A stretch of 64,000 bases of DNA, from positions 1 to 64,000 of the forward strand of contig JBILBU010000004.1 of the NCBI GenBank assembly GCA_044353505.1, read 5' to 3'. The DNA is from Pollutibacter sp044353505. GTDB taxonomy: Bacteria > Bacteroidota > Bacteroidia > Chitinophagales > Chitinophagaceae. The notes under the pieces were generated by a model, which did no database searches, was not told the DNA's origin, and saw only the letters and a list, made by a program, of their open reading frames with translations. The position numbers and the translations under genes are program-made. Below, piece by piece: positions 1-8,150 of the stretch; positions within the stretch are counted from its first letter, which is position 1, and each line of letters opens with the position of its first letter.

Positions 1-2
1 GG

Positions 3-107
3 TCTGTACAAACAAAAACCCTCAACCCTCCATCGATTGAAAAATTTAGCAAGGGACTTGTTGAAACTATGCTAAGAAAGGCACTTACAGACCTTAACCA
101 GAGATAA
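3..107 (+). CDS. C-terminal tail of a gene cut by the window edge
   Basis: An open frame runs from the left edge to a TAA at 105-107, giving about 34 residues that end in LTDLNQR. It is the only one of the three plus-strand frames that stays open up to a sensible gene end, and it stops 21 bases before the convergent rhodanese gene. The tail is too short for me to name a family. A short AAGAG-type repeat follows the stop at about 108-126. That a coding tail is present is inferred from the open frame and spacing only. Confidence 0.35.
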   Translation, partial: SVQTKTLNPPSIEKFSKGLVETMLRKALTDLNQR

Positions 108-128
108 AAGAAGAGAAGAGAAGAGAAA

Positions 129-437
129 TTAACCAGGAAAATTTTCCCTCCATGAAAGCATACCACCGGTTACGTTAGTCACATTGGTAAACCCCATAGA
201 TTCTAAGATCATTGCAGCCTGACCGCTCCTGTTTCCACTTCTACAATAAAGAATTACTTCCTGGTCCTTTAGAGATTCAATCGCATCTATATCGCCTCCC
301 CTAATATCGCCTAGTGGGATAAGTATGCCTCCAACATTAAACTCTTCATGCTCGGAAGGCTCCCTGACATCAACAACATGTAAAGCTTCTCCGGATTCAA
401 TTCTTGATTTAAACTGATGGACATCGATGGTATTCAT
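129..437 (-). CDS. Single-domain rhodanese-like sulfurtransferase
   Basis: A 102-residue protein consisting of one rhodanese domain, the usual size for the GlpE/PspE-like group. The early VVDVRE motif and the active-site loop CRSGNRS (Cys65 as persulfide carrier) are both intact, so it should be able to move sulfane sulfur. No signal peptide is visible, so it should be cytoplasmic. It lies 31 bp behind the PASTA-protein gene on the same strand and is probably the last gene of a ddl-PASTA-rhodanese transcript. The physiological acceptor cannot be told from the sequence. Confidence 0.88.
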   Translation of the reverse strand: MNTIDVHQFKSRIESGEALHVVDVREPSEHEEFNVGGILIPLGDIRGGDIDAIESLKDQEVILYCRSGNRSGQAAMILESMGFTNVTNVTGGMLSWRENFPG

Positions 438-468
438 ATTGCAAATATAAGAATTATTGTATTTGTTG

Positions 469-1275
469 CTAAGGTTGAAGATTAGCCTCAGGCCGCTTGT
501 CAGGCTTTAAAAGACTTAGCCTGATATCTAAAAGTTGACCCGCACGAATCTGGTTTACCATCTGCTGATCATTATAAGGCATTGGGTTTTGCCAGTATAC
601 AAAACCATCTGCAGTGTCAGTAATGTTATCGTCCAGTAATACAACACCGGTATTGAGACCATTCACTTCCAACACTACTTTAGCCTCTGAATAACTGAGT
701 CCAAATAAATCAGGAACGGGCACCTCTTCTCCAATTACACCGGAACCAATGAGAAGATCAATTTTTGTTCCCATCCGTATCGTTGTCCCTGGCTTAATGG
801 CAGTACCATCCGAAAGTTGATCTTTAACTGCATTTTTTGCAATGTCTGGAATAAATGTAGTATCACCCATAGAAAGTCCGACTGACTTTAATTCCAACAA
901 GGCATTTCGGAAACTCATTCCAATCAGATTAGGCATAGCGATGGTGGGCGGAACCACACAATTTATTGTAAGATAGATGACGCGGTTAACCTTGACTGTA
1001 GCTTCTGGATCTGGACTTTGTTTAATAATGATGCTTGGCCCAATGGTGTCTACATAAATTGAATCTTGAATGACCACCTCAAACCCTTGTTGCTCAAGTT
1101 CAGCTGTGACTGAGTCGTAATACATTCCCTTTACATCTGGAACTGTGAGGTAATCCCCATGATTGGTAAGCACATTCAATAACAATAAGAATATCCCAAC
1201 CAACGTGACGGAAAGAATAACACCAGCCAATAGGTTTTGCCAAAGTGGCTTTTTTGTTATGAAAGAAAAATTCAT
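469..1275 (-). CDS. PASTA-domain membrane-anchored protein
   Basis: 268 residues. A short cytoplasmic N-terminus is followed by one hydrophobic segment (about 15-37) and then about three PASTA repeats (roughly 40-107, 110-180 and 186-257). Each opens with a VPDVKG-, MPNLIG- or VPDLFG-type motif. PASTA domains in other phyla bind muropeptides or sit on Ser/Thr kinases and penicillin-binding proteins. Here there is no kinase or transpeptidase domain, so this is a free-standing envelope PASTA protein. It starts 6 bp after the stop of ddl on the same strand, which suggests co-expression with D-Ala-D-Ala synthesis and a role near peptidoglycan. The role is inference. Confidence 0.85.
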   Translation of the reverse strand: MNFSFITKKPLWQNLLAGVILSVTLVGIFLLLLNVLTNHGDYLTVPDVKGMYYDSVTAELEQQGFEVVIQDSIYVDTIGPSIIIKQSPDPEATVKVNRVIYLTINCVVPPTIAMPNLIGMSFRNALLELKSVGLSMGDTTFIPDIAKNAVKDQLSDGTAIKPGTTIRMGTKIDLLIGSGVIGEEVPVPDLFGLSYSEAKVVLEVNGLNTGVVLLDDNITDTADGFVYWQNPMPYNDQQMVNQIRAGQLLDIRLSLLKPDKRPEANLQP

Positions 1276-1281
1276 GTTTTA

Positions 1282-2274
1282 TTATTTAGCGGAGGCAAGT
1301 GCTTCATCGATTAACATACTATAAAACTCTTTGAGAGTAACTCCCATGGCAGCCACTTGCTGAGGGACAATGCTAGCTTCACTTTGACCAGGAATGGTAT
1401 TTATTTCAAGTAAGTAAGGAGCTCCTTCTGCCTCGTTATAGATAAAATCCATTCTTACCACACCCCGACAATTAAACACTCTGTATATGCCGGATGCTGC
1501 CTGCCTTATTTTATTGCTAATCTCCTCACTGCATACTGCGGGTGTGACTTCTTCGGACTTGCCTTGATACTTGGCTTCAAAATCAAAAAACTCATTCTCG
1601 GTGATCACTTCAGTAAAAGGAAGTGTAATGACATTGCCAGAGGATTTAAATACACCAATTGTAAATTCGCGACCTTTTATAAATTCTTCAATCAACACTT
1701 GTTCGTCTTCTTTAAAAGCCTTTTCAATTGCAGCACCAAGATCTTCGTTCCTATTGACTTTGCTCATCCCAATACTGGAACCCCCATTATTCGGCTTAAC
1801 AAATACAGGAAATCTCAGAGCTGAGACTAGATCTAAACTGGCTACATAACTGTCCTTAAAAAGCAGGACTGACCTAGCTACATTGAAACCTGAAGCACCA
1901 GCAACTGCCACAGTGTATCTTTTGTTAAAAGTAATGGCAGAGGTAGTGGTATCGCAAGAAGTGTATGGAATACCAATCAGATCAAAGTAGCCTTGTAGTT
2001 TTCCATCTTCACCTGGGGTTCCGTGGATGCCATTTAAAACGGCATCAAAAATAATTTTATTCGCGTTAATGGACAAAGAGAAATCATCACGGTTAACCAG
2101 TATTTCATTGCCATCAGCACTGAGGTGAAACCATTTTTCAGGAGTAATATCTATTCTATAAACATCAAATCGATCATTATCAATATGTTGCTGAATGGTA
2201 ATCGCACTTTTGTAGGAAATCACGGCTTCTGAAGAGTAGCCCCCGGTAACAAATGCTATAACTGGCTTTCTCAT
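1282..2274 (-). CDS. ddl: D-alanine--D-alanine ligase
   Basis: 330 residues, normal for Ddl. The enzyme joins two D-alanines with ATP to make the terminal dipeptide of the peptidoglycan precursor in the cytoplasm. ATP-grasp features are visible: the HGTPGEDG segment near residue 84, the EEFIKGREFTIGV segment in the ATP-binding domain, and the C-terminal metal and substrate motif INTIPGQS. The ATG at 2272-2274 is the natural start. It is first in a minus-strand run with the PASTA protein and the rhodanese. Confidence 0.95.
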   Translation of the reverse strand: MRKPVIAFVTGGYSSEAVISYKSAITIQQHIDNDRFDVYRIDITPEKWFHLSADGNEILVNRDDFSLSINANKIIFDAVLNGIHGTPGEDGKLQGYFDLIGIPYTSCDTTTSAITFNKRYTVAVAGASGFNVARSVLLFKDSYVASLDLVSALRFPVFVKPNNGGSSIGMSKVNRNEDLGAAIEKAFKEDEQVLIEEFIKGREFTIGVFKSSGNVITLPFTEVITENEFFDFEAKYQGKSEEVTPAVCSEEISNKIRQAASGIYRVFNCRGVVRMDFIYNEAEGAPYLLEINTIPGQSEASIVPQQVAAMGVTLKEFYSMLIDEALASAK

Positions 2275-2325
2275 AAAAGGGAATTAACTAAAACTAATTT
2301 ATGAATATGTAGATATAAATACAAG

Positions 2326-2360
2326 AAAAGGTGAAGTCATACACTATGCCTTCACCTTTT
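2326..2360 (-). terminator. Hairpin terminator after the ferredoxin gene
   Basis: An 11-bp inverted repeat (AAAAGGTGAAG and CTTCACCTTTT) flanks a short loop in the gap between the ferredoxin stop and ddl. Read on the minus strand it is followed by a modest U-containing stretch. It probably separates ferredoxin transcription from ddl. Confidence 0.5.
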
Positions 2361-2379
2361 CCAGTTATTGGCGATGAAC

Positions 2380-2727
2380 CTAAAGGTGTAGTTTCTCTTT
2401 CTTGGCCATAAGTTCTTCGATTGTCTCTTTGTACTGCTCGTCTGGAACACAACAATCAACCGGACAAACAGCAGCACACTGAGGCTCTTCGTGAAAACCT
2501 TGGCACTCTGTGCACTTGTTTGGAACTATATAGTATGTATCATTGCTGACAGGTGCATTTTTATGGCCTGCATCAACTACTTTACCATCAAACAATGAAA
2601 ACGAACCTTTAACTGTAGTGCCGTCCGATACCGCCCATTCAACTCCACCTTCGTATATCGCGTTATTTGGACATTCGGGTTCACAAGCTCCGCAGTTAAT
2701 GCATTCATCAGTAATCTTGATTGCCAT
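2380..2727 (-). CDS. 4Fe-4S dicluster ferredoxin
   Basis: 115 residues. The first cluster motif is C9-x2-C12-x2-C15-x3-C19-P. A second group of cysteines (C72, C75, C84, C88, then C92/C93) has the spaced CxxC-x8-CxxxC pattern of bacterial-type 2[4Fe-4S] ferredoxins. About 50 residues with few cysteines separate the two motifs. It is a soluble low-potential electron carrier. The gene is divergent from the LuxC-type acyl-CoA reductase with an 89-bp shared upstream region, so a functional link with that reductase is possible but not shown. Confidence 0.9.
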   Translation of the reverse strand: MAIKITDECINCGACEPECPNNAIYEGGVEWAVSDGTTVKGSFSLFDGKVVDAGHKNAPVSNDTYYIVPNKCTECQGFHEEPQCAAVCPVDCCVPDEQYKETIEELMAKKEKLHL

Positions 2728-2760
2728 AATATTTCAGTTTTTTGGGGTTAAAATTGGAAC

Positions 2761-2768
2761 TATTTTTG
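2761..2768 (+). promoter_or_regulatory. Putative -7 element for the acyl-CoA reductase gene
   Basis: TATTTTTG matches the Bacteroidota -7 consensus TAnnTTTG and lies 48 bp before the start codon. A TTG lies 16 bp upstream (2742-2744), closer than the usual ~20, so the -33 assignment is weak. Confidence 0.35.
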
Positions 2769-2816
2769 CCTAGGAATAGTAGGATAAAGATAATTGAATG
2801 ATCTGAAAAACAGAAA

Positions 2817-3815
2817 ATGAATTTAAATAAACGAATTGAACTGCTTGCGGCTATAGGAACTTTCCTCAATTCTAACGGTCACGAATATGATGAAATAAGG
2901 GAAAGGGCATATAGGGAGAATAAGTGGTTCACTGTTGAGTACATACAACAAGCAGGTATAGCGATTGCAACTAAGATGCTAAACCCTGATCTACTCTCCT
3001 CTTTTGCTCAGAAATACAAGGTTAAGGATGAAGGCAATTCAGGAAAAACCGTTGGGATAATCATGGCTGGGAATATCCCATTCGTTGGTTTTCACGACTT
3101 TTTATGTGTCTTTCTGTCGGGGTACCGCCAAAGAATTAAGCTATCATCGAAAGACAGCATCTTAATGAATATGATTTTGAATATAGCATCTAAGGTCAAT
3201 CAAGAGGTAGTTGAATGGGTGAAATTTGACGAGATGCTAAAGGGTTGTGACGCATATATAGCCACAGGAACTGATAACAGTGCAAGATATTTTGAGTACT
3301 ACTTTAAAAAGTATCCGCACATCATCAGAAAAAACCGCACCTCTGTTGCTGTTCTCGATGGATCAGAAACCGCAGAAGAACTATCCAGCTTGGCGGACGA
3401 CATCCAACTTTATTTTGGATTAGGATGCAGAAATGTCACACAGGTTTTGGTTCCTGAAGATTACGATTTCGTTCCTCTACTGAATGCCCTTAGAAAATAT
3501 GACCAATACCGCGATCACGAAAAATACAGAAACAATTTTGACTATCAGCTCACCATTGCCCTGTTGAACAATAAATTCTACATGAGCAATGACTCAATCG
3601 TATTGCTTGAAAACGAGAGCCCATTTTCACCTATTTCACAGCTTCATTACCAATTTTACAAAAACAAAGAAAATGTGATTGCAGGAATAGATCCTAACAA
3701 AATCCAGTGTCTGGTAGGTCACGGGCATCTGCCTTTTGGGATGGCTCAGCAACCGGAGCTTACAGACTTTCCTGATGGGTTTGATACGATGGCGTTTCTC
3801 TCAACACTGTCTTGA
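2817..3815 (+). CDS. LuxC-family acyl-CoA reductase
   Basis: 332 residues resembling the acyl-CoA reductase family that includes LuxC (PF05893), recognised from the central GNIPFVGFHDFL stretch typical of Bacteroidota members. Family enzymes reduce an activated fatty acyl group to an aldehyde with NADPH. It is shorter than classical LuxC (about 480 residues). No luciferase or other lux gene is nearby, so bioluminescence is not implied. The divergent neighbour is a two-cluster ferredoxin. Substrate and pathway are unknown. Confidence 0.82.
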   Translation: MNLNKRIELLAAIGTFLNSNGHEYDEIRERAYRENKWFTVEYIQQAGIAIATKMLNPDLLSSFAQKYKVKDEGNSGKTVGIIMAGNIPFVGFHDFLCVFLSGYRQRIKLSSKDSILMNMILNIASKVNQEVVEWVKFDEMLKGCDAYIATGTDNSARYFEYYFKKYPHIIRKNRTSVAVLDGSETAEELSSLADDIQLYFGLGCRNVTQVLVPEDYDFVPLLNALRKYDQYRDHEKYRNNFDYQLTIALLNNKFYMSNDSIVLLENESPFSPISQLHYQFYKNKENVIAGIDPNKIQCLVGHGHLPFGMAQQPELTDFPDGFDTMAFLSTLS

Positions 3816-3880
3816 TAAAACTAAATATGACTATTTTATACTAGATTTAAACAAGGCCCATAAGGATTTGTTAAATAGCA

Positions 3881-3907
3881 TGTCAGTATGACTGAAATTC
3901 AGTCATG
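3881..3907. promoter_or_regulatory. Palindromic TGAC/GTCA element upstream of htrA
   Basis: A perfect palindrome at 3888-3906 has 9-bp arms (ATGACTGAA and TTCAGTCAT) around a single A. A further GTCA at 3882-3885 makes a second, smaller inverted pair with the TGAC that follows. The block lies about 50-75 bp upstream of the predicted sigma-54 start point, where an enhancer-binding activator would be expected. That it is an activator site is inference. Confidence 0.5.
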
Positions 3908-3929
3908 TTTACTTAATTGCATGGTATTC

Positions 3930-3945
3930 AGGCACAGAAATTGTA
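3930..3945 (+). promoter_or_regulatory. Candidate sigma-54 (-24/-12) promoter for htrA
   Basis: GGCAC at 3931-3935, five bases, then TTG at 3941-3943 fit the sigma-54 consensus TGGCAC-N5-TTGC, with mismatches at the leading T and the final C. The GG and G cores have the correct 10-base gap. It lies 25-38 bp before the preferred start codon at 3969 and would give a leader of about 14 nt. Confidence 0.45.
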
Positions 3946-3968
3946 CTAATAAATTAAACATTTTATCT

Positions 3969-5477
3969 ATGAACATCAAACAGACATTAACGGTCGTATT
4001 GATTAGCGCAGTGACCTCCACGGCGGCCATGTTTGCCTATGATTCGTTTGTACGTAAGCCAGTTGGCATTCAACTCAGCAATGGCAAGCTGCCTGCTAGT
4101 TATGCCGGATTGTATGACAGCAACATGAATGTGCCGGGCCAGCCTGTCGACTTTCAACCCGCTGCTCAGGCAGCAGTCCCAGCAGTTGTTCACATCACAA
4201 CTGTGATTGGAGAGAACCAAGCAAGCAATAACCTGCCAAAAACACGAAAGAGTCCGTTCAGTGATTTTTTTGGAGATGACTTTCTTGAGGATTTCTTTGG
4301 TGGTCCACAAACAAGGAGCTTCCCCCAACGTGCAAGTGGGTCTGGGGTTGTTATCAGTGAGGATGGTTATATCGTAACCAATAACCATGTAATTGATCAA
4401 GCAACCGAGCTCAATGTTACCTTAAACAATAAAAAACAATATAAGGCAAAAGTGATTGGAGCAGACCCCAGCAGCGATCTTGCCTTAATTAAGATTGAAG
4501 AAAAAGGTCTACCCTTTTTGTTATACGGAAACTCCGACTTCCTAAAACTAGGTCAGTGGGTTTTGGCTGTAGGGTATCCCTTAAATTTAGAAACAACAGT
4601 TACAGCAGGCATCGTAAGTGCTAAAGCACGCACATTGGGACTCAATGCAAGAAAAAGCAATACCCCAATCGAATCTTTTATTCAAACAGATGCTGCGGTG
4701 AATCAAGGAAACTCTGGGGGAGCACTCATTAATACAGCAGGCGAGCTCGTAGGGATAGTCTCTGCCATAGCTTCGCCAACAGGTGCATACGCTGGGTATT
4801 CATATGCTATACCCGTCAATATCGTAAAAAAGATCATTAATGACCTGCTTCAATATGGTACAGTTCAGAGGGCATATCTCGGAATTAGCTACATGCCAGA
4901 AAACGCACCAGAGGCTGAAAAAGCCAAAAATGGGTATAAAGAAGGGCTTGGGGTACTTGTCATGGAAGTGTCTAAGGATGGGGCTATTTCAGGCACTGGT
5001 GTACAATCAGGCGACTACATCACTAAAATCAATGGCGTAAAGGTGCAAACAGGAAGCGAAATGGTGGAACAAATTGCAGGATACAAGCCAGGAGACAAAA
5101 TTACTGTGAGTTACAAAAGGGCAGAGAAAGATTATATGGCTACAGTAACGTTAAAAAATAAAACAGGGAGCTACGACATTGTAAAGAATACAGTGTCCGA
5201 CAAACTTGGTGCCGACCTGCAAAATATGGAGGCTAAAAAGGCAACAGAATTCAAAATCAAAGGAGGAGTTATTGTAAGTAAAATCAGGGCCGGCCTCATT
5301 GATGAGCAAACTAGAATGAGAGATGGCTTTGTTATTCTAAAAGCAAATGGAACTGAAATAAAAAGCATTGAAGAACTCAATGCTGCAATGTCTAAATCAC
5401 CTTCAAAAGTTTTGTTAGAGGGATTTTATCCAGGTTATGAGGGCCTGTATCAATACCCTATTGAGTTGGTGGATTAA
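3969..5477 (+). CDS. HtrA/DegP-family periplasmic serine protease
   Basis: 502 residues from the ATG at 3969. The frame is open back to 3888, but that upstream ATG lies inside a palindrome and the 3969 start directly gives a proper signal/anchor sequence (residues 5-24). The trypsin-like domain has the full triad: His140 (TNNHV), Asp170 (SSDLAL) and Ser249 (GNSGGA). Two PDZ regions follow (about 300-390 and 410-500). Such proteins degrade or refold damaged envelope proteins. The upstream palindrome and sigma-54-like promoter suggest stress-induced expression. A strong terminator follows the stop. Confidence 0.93.
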   Translation: MNIKQTLTVVLISAVTSTAAMFAYDSFVRKPVGIQLSNGKLPASYAGLYDSNMNVPGQPVDFQPAAQAAVPAVVHITTVIGENQASNNLPKTRKSPFSDFFGDDFLEDFFGGPQTRSFPQRASGSGVVISEDGYIVTNNHVIDQATELNVTLNNKKQYKAKVIGADPSSDLALIKIEEKGLPFLLYGNSDFLKLGQWVLAVGYPLNLETTVTAGIVSAKARTLGLNARKSNTPIESFIQTDAAVNQGNSGGALINTAGELVGIVSAIASPTGAYAGYSYAIPVNIVKKIINDLLQYGTVQRAYLGISYMPENAPEAEKAKNGYKEGLGVLVMEVSKDGAISGTGVQSGDYITKINGVKVQTGSEMVEQIAGYKPGDKITVSYKRAEKDYMATVTLKNKTGSYDIVKNTVSDKLGADLQNMEAKKATEFKIKGGVIVSKIRAGLIDEQTRMRDGFVILKANGTEIKSIEELNAAMSKSPSKVLLEGFYPGYEGLYQYPIELVD

Positions 5478-5480
5478 ATA

Positions 5481-5510
5481 AAAAGGGCGGAATGTATTCC
5501 GCCCTTTTTA
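5481..5510 (+). terminator. Intrinsic terminator after htrA
   Basis: A perfect 13-bp inverted repeat, AAAAGGGCGGAAT / ATTCCGCCCTTTT with a 2-base centre, ends in a T-run just after the htrA stop. The A-run on the other side lets it also work for the convergent GH13 gene. An eight-C run follows at about 5514-5521. Confidence 0.85.
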
Positions 5511-5523
5511 TTTCCCCCCCCTT

Positions 5524-6816
5524 TTATTCCCCCCACACCTGAAAGCCCCAAGCAGGAAGATTAAAGTATTGCGCATCTTCATTCATTACTTTTGAACCAG
5601 AACTAAACCATTCAACATATCTACCCCTTATATCACCATGATCAACTTGAACATCAGATAAAGGATATTGTGAAAAGTTAATAACCACCAACACCACCAC
5701 CCCATTATAAGACCTTCTGAAACTCAAAACATGGTGATCGACACTATTGTATACAAGAGAGCAGTTGGTTGGCTCGTCTGAATTAATGAAAGCATCATAT
5801 TTTTTTCTCAGTTCGAAGAGGGACTTGTAGAAATCATGGAGCAATGGCGTGTCGGGCCAAGTGAGCGGATCTTTTTCAAAAAAAGACAATCGTGTGTGAT
5901 TCGGAATTTCCTGTCCGCTATATAAGAGCGGCAATCCTTTCCATGTAGAAGAAAATACAGCCAGAGGAATTGCCATCTCTCCGTACTTTTCGTATTCTGT
6001 TCCATTCCAACTGTTTTCATCATGGTTACTGGTGAACCAAGCGGGGGATGCAGATGAAGGATGAGTTTGTTGATACAGAAATAGCACGTCTCGAAGATGA
6101 TGAATTTGACGAGACCCATCATTGCAAAAATCTTTTGCTGCATTCATCCAACGCCAAGTGTATGCAGAATCAAATACTTCCATATAAGAAGGATGATCAA
6201 GTGGGTCTAACTCAGCGATCCAAAATAGTTTTTTTTGATTTTCTAGTGAGGCTCTCGCTTGTGCCCAGAAGTCGACTGGTGTTAGCATCGCCATATCACA
6301 TCGAAAGCCATCAAGATCGAATCTTTTCAACCATGTGTGCATGGCATCAATCATATCCAGTCGCATTTGAGCGTTGCTATAATCCAAATCAATTACATCA
6401 TCCCATCCATGAGCATCGAAGAAATCTCCTTGATCATTCTTCTTGTAATATGAAGGATGGGCCAATGTCCATTCATGGTCGCAACCCGTATGGTTCGATA
6501 CCCAATCAATAATGACTTTCATGCCCAATTGATGGGCCTCATCAACCAACAGCCTGAAATCATTTTCTGTGCCGAACTCAGGATTAATATCCCTGTAGCT
6601 TGAGCACGCATAATAGCTACCCAGTTGCCCCTTTCTGTTTTTGGTACTGATGGGAGTGAGTGGCATAAACCACAGGACTTCAACACCCATATCTGCCAAT
6701 CGGTAAATATGCTTCCTGAATGCATTAATGGTACCCTCGGAAGTGTATTGACGAATATTTACCTCGTAGATATTGGTTCTACGAGACCATGAAACGGGTT
6801 CTTTATGCTCTTTCAT
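5524..6816 (-). CDS. Alpha-amylase family (GH13) glycoside hydrolase
   Basis: 430 residues with the four GH13 signature regions: DWVSNH (104-109), GFRCDMA with nucleophile Asp174, WIAELD with acid/base Glu202, and NHDEN with His265 and Asp266. The fold is a (beta/alpha)8 barrel followed by a short C-terminal beta domain. No signal peptide is present, so it should act in the cytoplasm on alpha-glucans or maltodextrins. Hydrolase versus transglycosylase activity cannot be decided from the motifs. No other starch or glycogen gene lies nearby. Confidence 0.88.
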   Translation of the reverse strand: MKEHKEPVSWSRRTNIYEVNIRQYTSEGTINAFRKHIYRLADMGVEVLWFMPLTPISTKNRKGQLGSYYACSSYRDINPEFGTENDFRLLVDEAHQLGMKVIIDWVSNHTGCDHEWTLAHPSYYKKNDQGDFFDAHGWDDVIDLDYSNAQMRLDMIDAMHTWLKRFDLDGFRCDMAMLTPVDFWAQARASLENQKKLFWIAELDPLDHPSYMEVFDSAYTWRWMNAAKDFCNDGSRQIHHLRDVLFLYQQTHPSSASPAWFTSNHDENSWNGTEYEKYGEMAIPLAVFSSTWKGLPLLYSGQEIPNHTRLSFFEKDPLTWPDTPLLHDFYKSLFELRKKYDAFINSDEPTNCSLVYNSVDHHVLSFRRSYNGVVVLVVINFSQYPLSDVQVDHGDIRGRYVEWFSSGSKVMNEDAQYFNLPAWGFQVWGE

Positions 6817-6884
6817 GCGTGTAAGTTAGGAAATGAAGTGGAATCTAAGGTATTGAAGAAAGCGAATTCCATGAACCTTTATCG

Positions 6885-6915
6885 TTGCGTGATGTTGTTT
6901 GAAGTTGTAACTTTG
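6885..6915 (+). promoter_or_regulatory. Bacteroidota-type promoter of ispH
   Basis: TTG at 6885-6887, a 20-bp spacer, then TAACTTTG at 6908-6915: an exact match to the TTG-N~20-TAnnTTTG promoter. Transcription would begin around 6921-6922, only 2-3 nt before the ATG at 6924, so the message may be almost leaderless. Confidence 0.6.
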
Positions 6916-6923
6916 GGCACCAC

Positions 6924-8150
6924 ATGAAACAGTTCACAATACCTGTTATATACAGAAGTCCGCTTATCACTTCGATAAAAAAACAACGAAAGGAAGATGA
7001 TAAATTAAAGAAGGACTTTAGTCCAACGCAGTTGGATTTTGGTGTGCTTCAGATTTTTCTAGCCCGCCATTTTGGATTTTGCTATGGCGTTGAAAATGCA
7101 ATAGAGATAGCCTTTAGAACTGTAGATGAAAATCCGGGAAAAAGAATCTTTCTTTTAAGTGAAATGATTCACAACCCATTTGTCAATGACGATCTGCTAG
7201 CAAGGGGTGTTAAATTTATGATGGACACCAAGGGCAATTCCATCGTACCCTTTGAGGCATTAGATGCGGAAGACATTGTAATTATCCCTGCTTTTGGAAC
7301 AACGATAGATATTGAAAAAAAACTAAGTGGAATTGGAATTCAGATTGAGCGATACAACACGACATGTCCATTTGTAGAAAAAGTGTGGAACCGTGCAGAA
7401 CAGATTGCCAACAAGGGATATAGTATCGTTGTTCATGGTAAACCAAGCCACGAGGAAACAAGGGCTACTTTTTCGCATAGTGATGCGTATGCCCCCACAT
7501 TGATCATTAACGATATGGAAGAAGCCATCCTGCTGGGCTCAATACTCAATGGAGAAAAATCAATTAACACATTTCACGAAATATTTAAGGGCCGATATAG
7601 CGAAGGATTTGACCCAGAAAGAGACCTTGCACGTTTTGGTGTGGTAAATCAAACAACCATGTTGGCAACAGATACACAGGAAATTGCTGATTATCTAAAA
7701 GAAATCATGATCAGAAAGCACCAGCTGAGTGCCTCTTCTATTTCAGAAAGGTTTGCCGACACAAGAGATACCCTGTGCTATGCAACAAATGACAATCAAA
7801 CGGCCGTCAGGCAATTGCTTGAACAAGAGGCAGATGTTGCAATTGTAATTGGAGGAAGAAAAAGCAGCAACAGCTCACACCTTGTTGAACTCTGTGAACA
7901 TCAATTGCCTACCTATTTTATAGAGTCTGAAGTTGATATCCTATCAAGAGATGAAATCAAAGGATTTAACTGGAAAACAAATGAAGAATATATCAAATCT
8001 GACTACTTGACAAATAAGGAAAATCCGAAAATCCTGATTACCAGTGGAGCTTCTTGTCCGGATGCCATCGTAGAGGCTGTAATCAAAAAAATTACTTCTT
8101 TTTTTCCCACAGCTAAACCATTTGAAGAAGTTGCTTCATGGTGGGACTAA
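6924..8150 (+). CDS. ispH: 4-hydroxy-3-methylbut-2-enyl diphosphate reductase
   Basis: 408 residues. This is the last step of the non-mevalonate pathway, reducing HMBPP to IPP and DMAPP with a [4Fe-4S] centre. The three cluster cysteines are present: Cys53 (GFCYGV), Cys148 (TTCPF) and Cys378 (ASCPD). It is about 90 residues longer than the E. coli enzyme, with an N-terminal extension and central insertions like the long IspH forms of cyanobacteria and plants. The stop codon abuts the stop of the convergent cmk with no gap. ispD and dxr of the same pathway are elsewhere in this window. Confidence 0.95.
   Translation: MKQFTIPVIYRSPLITSIKKQRKEDDKLKKDFSPTQLDFGVLQIFLARHFGFCYGVENAIEIAFRTVDENPGKRIFLLSEMIHNPFVNDDLLARGVKFMMDTKGNSIVPFEALDAEDIVIIPAFGTTIDIEKKLSGIGIQIERYNTTCPFVEKVWNRAEQIANKGYSIVVHGKPSHEETRATFSHSDAYAPTLIINDMEEAILLGSILNGEKSINTFHEIFKGRYSEGFDPERDLARFGVVNQTTMLATDTQEIADYLKEIMIRKHQLSASSISERFADTRDTLCYATNDNQTAVRQLLEQEADVAIVIGGRKSSNSSHLVELCEHQLPTYFIESEVDILSRDEIKGFNWKTNEEYIKSDYLTNKENPKILITSGASCPDAIVEAVIKKITSFFPTAKPFEEVASWWD

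Noticed and set aside
2817..3815. Bioluminescence (lux) locus
   Set aside because: Only a LuxC-family reductase is present; there is no luciferase, LuxD or LuxE homologue in the window.
3888..3968. Longer HtrA start at 3888 adding 27 residues
   Set aside because: The ATG is part of a perfect palindrome, the added residues hide the signal peptide, and the candidate promoter lies inside the added segment.
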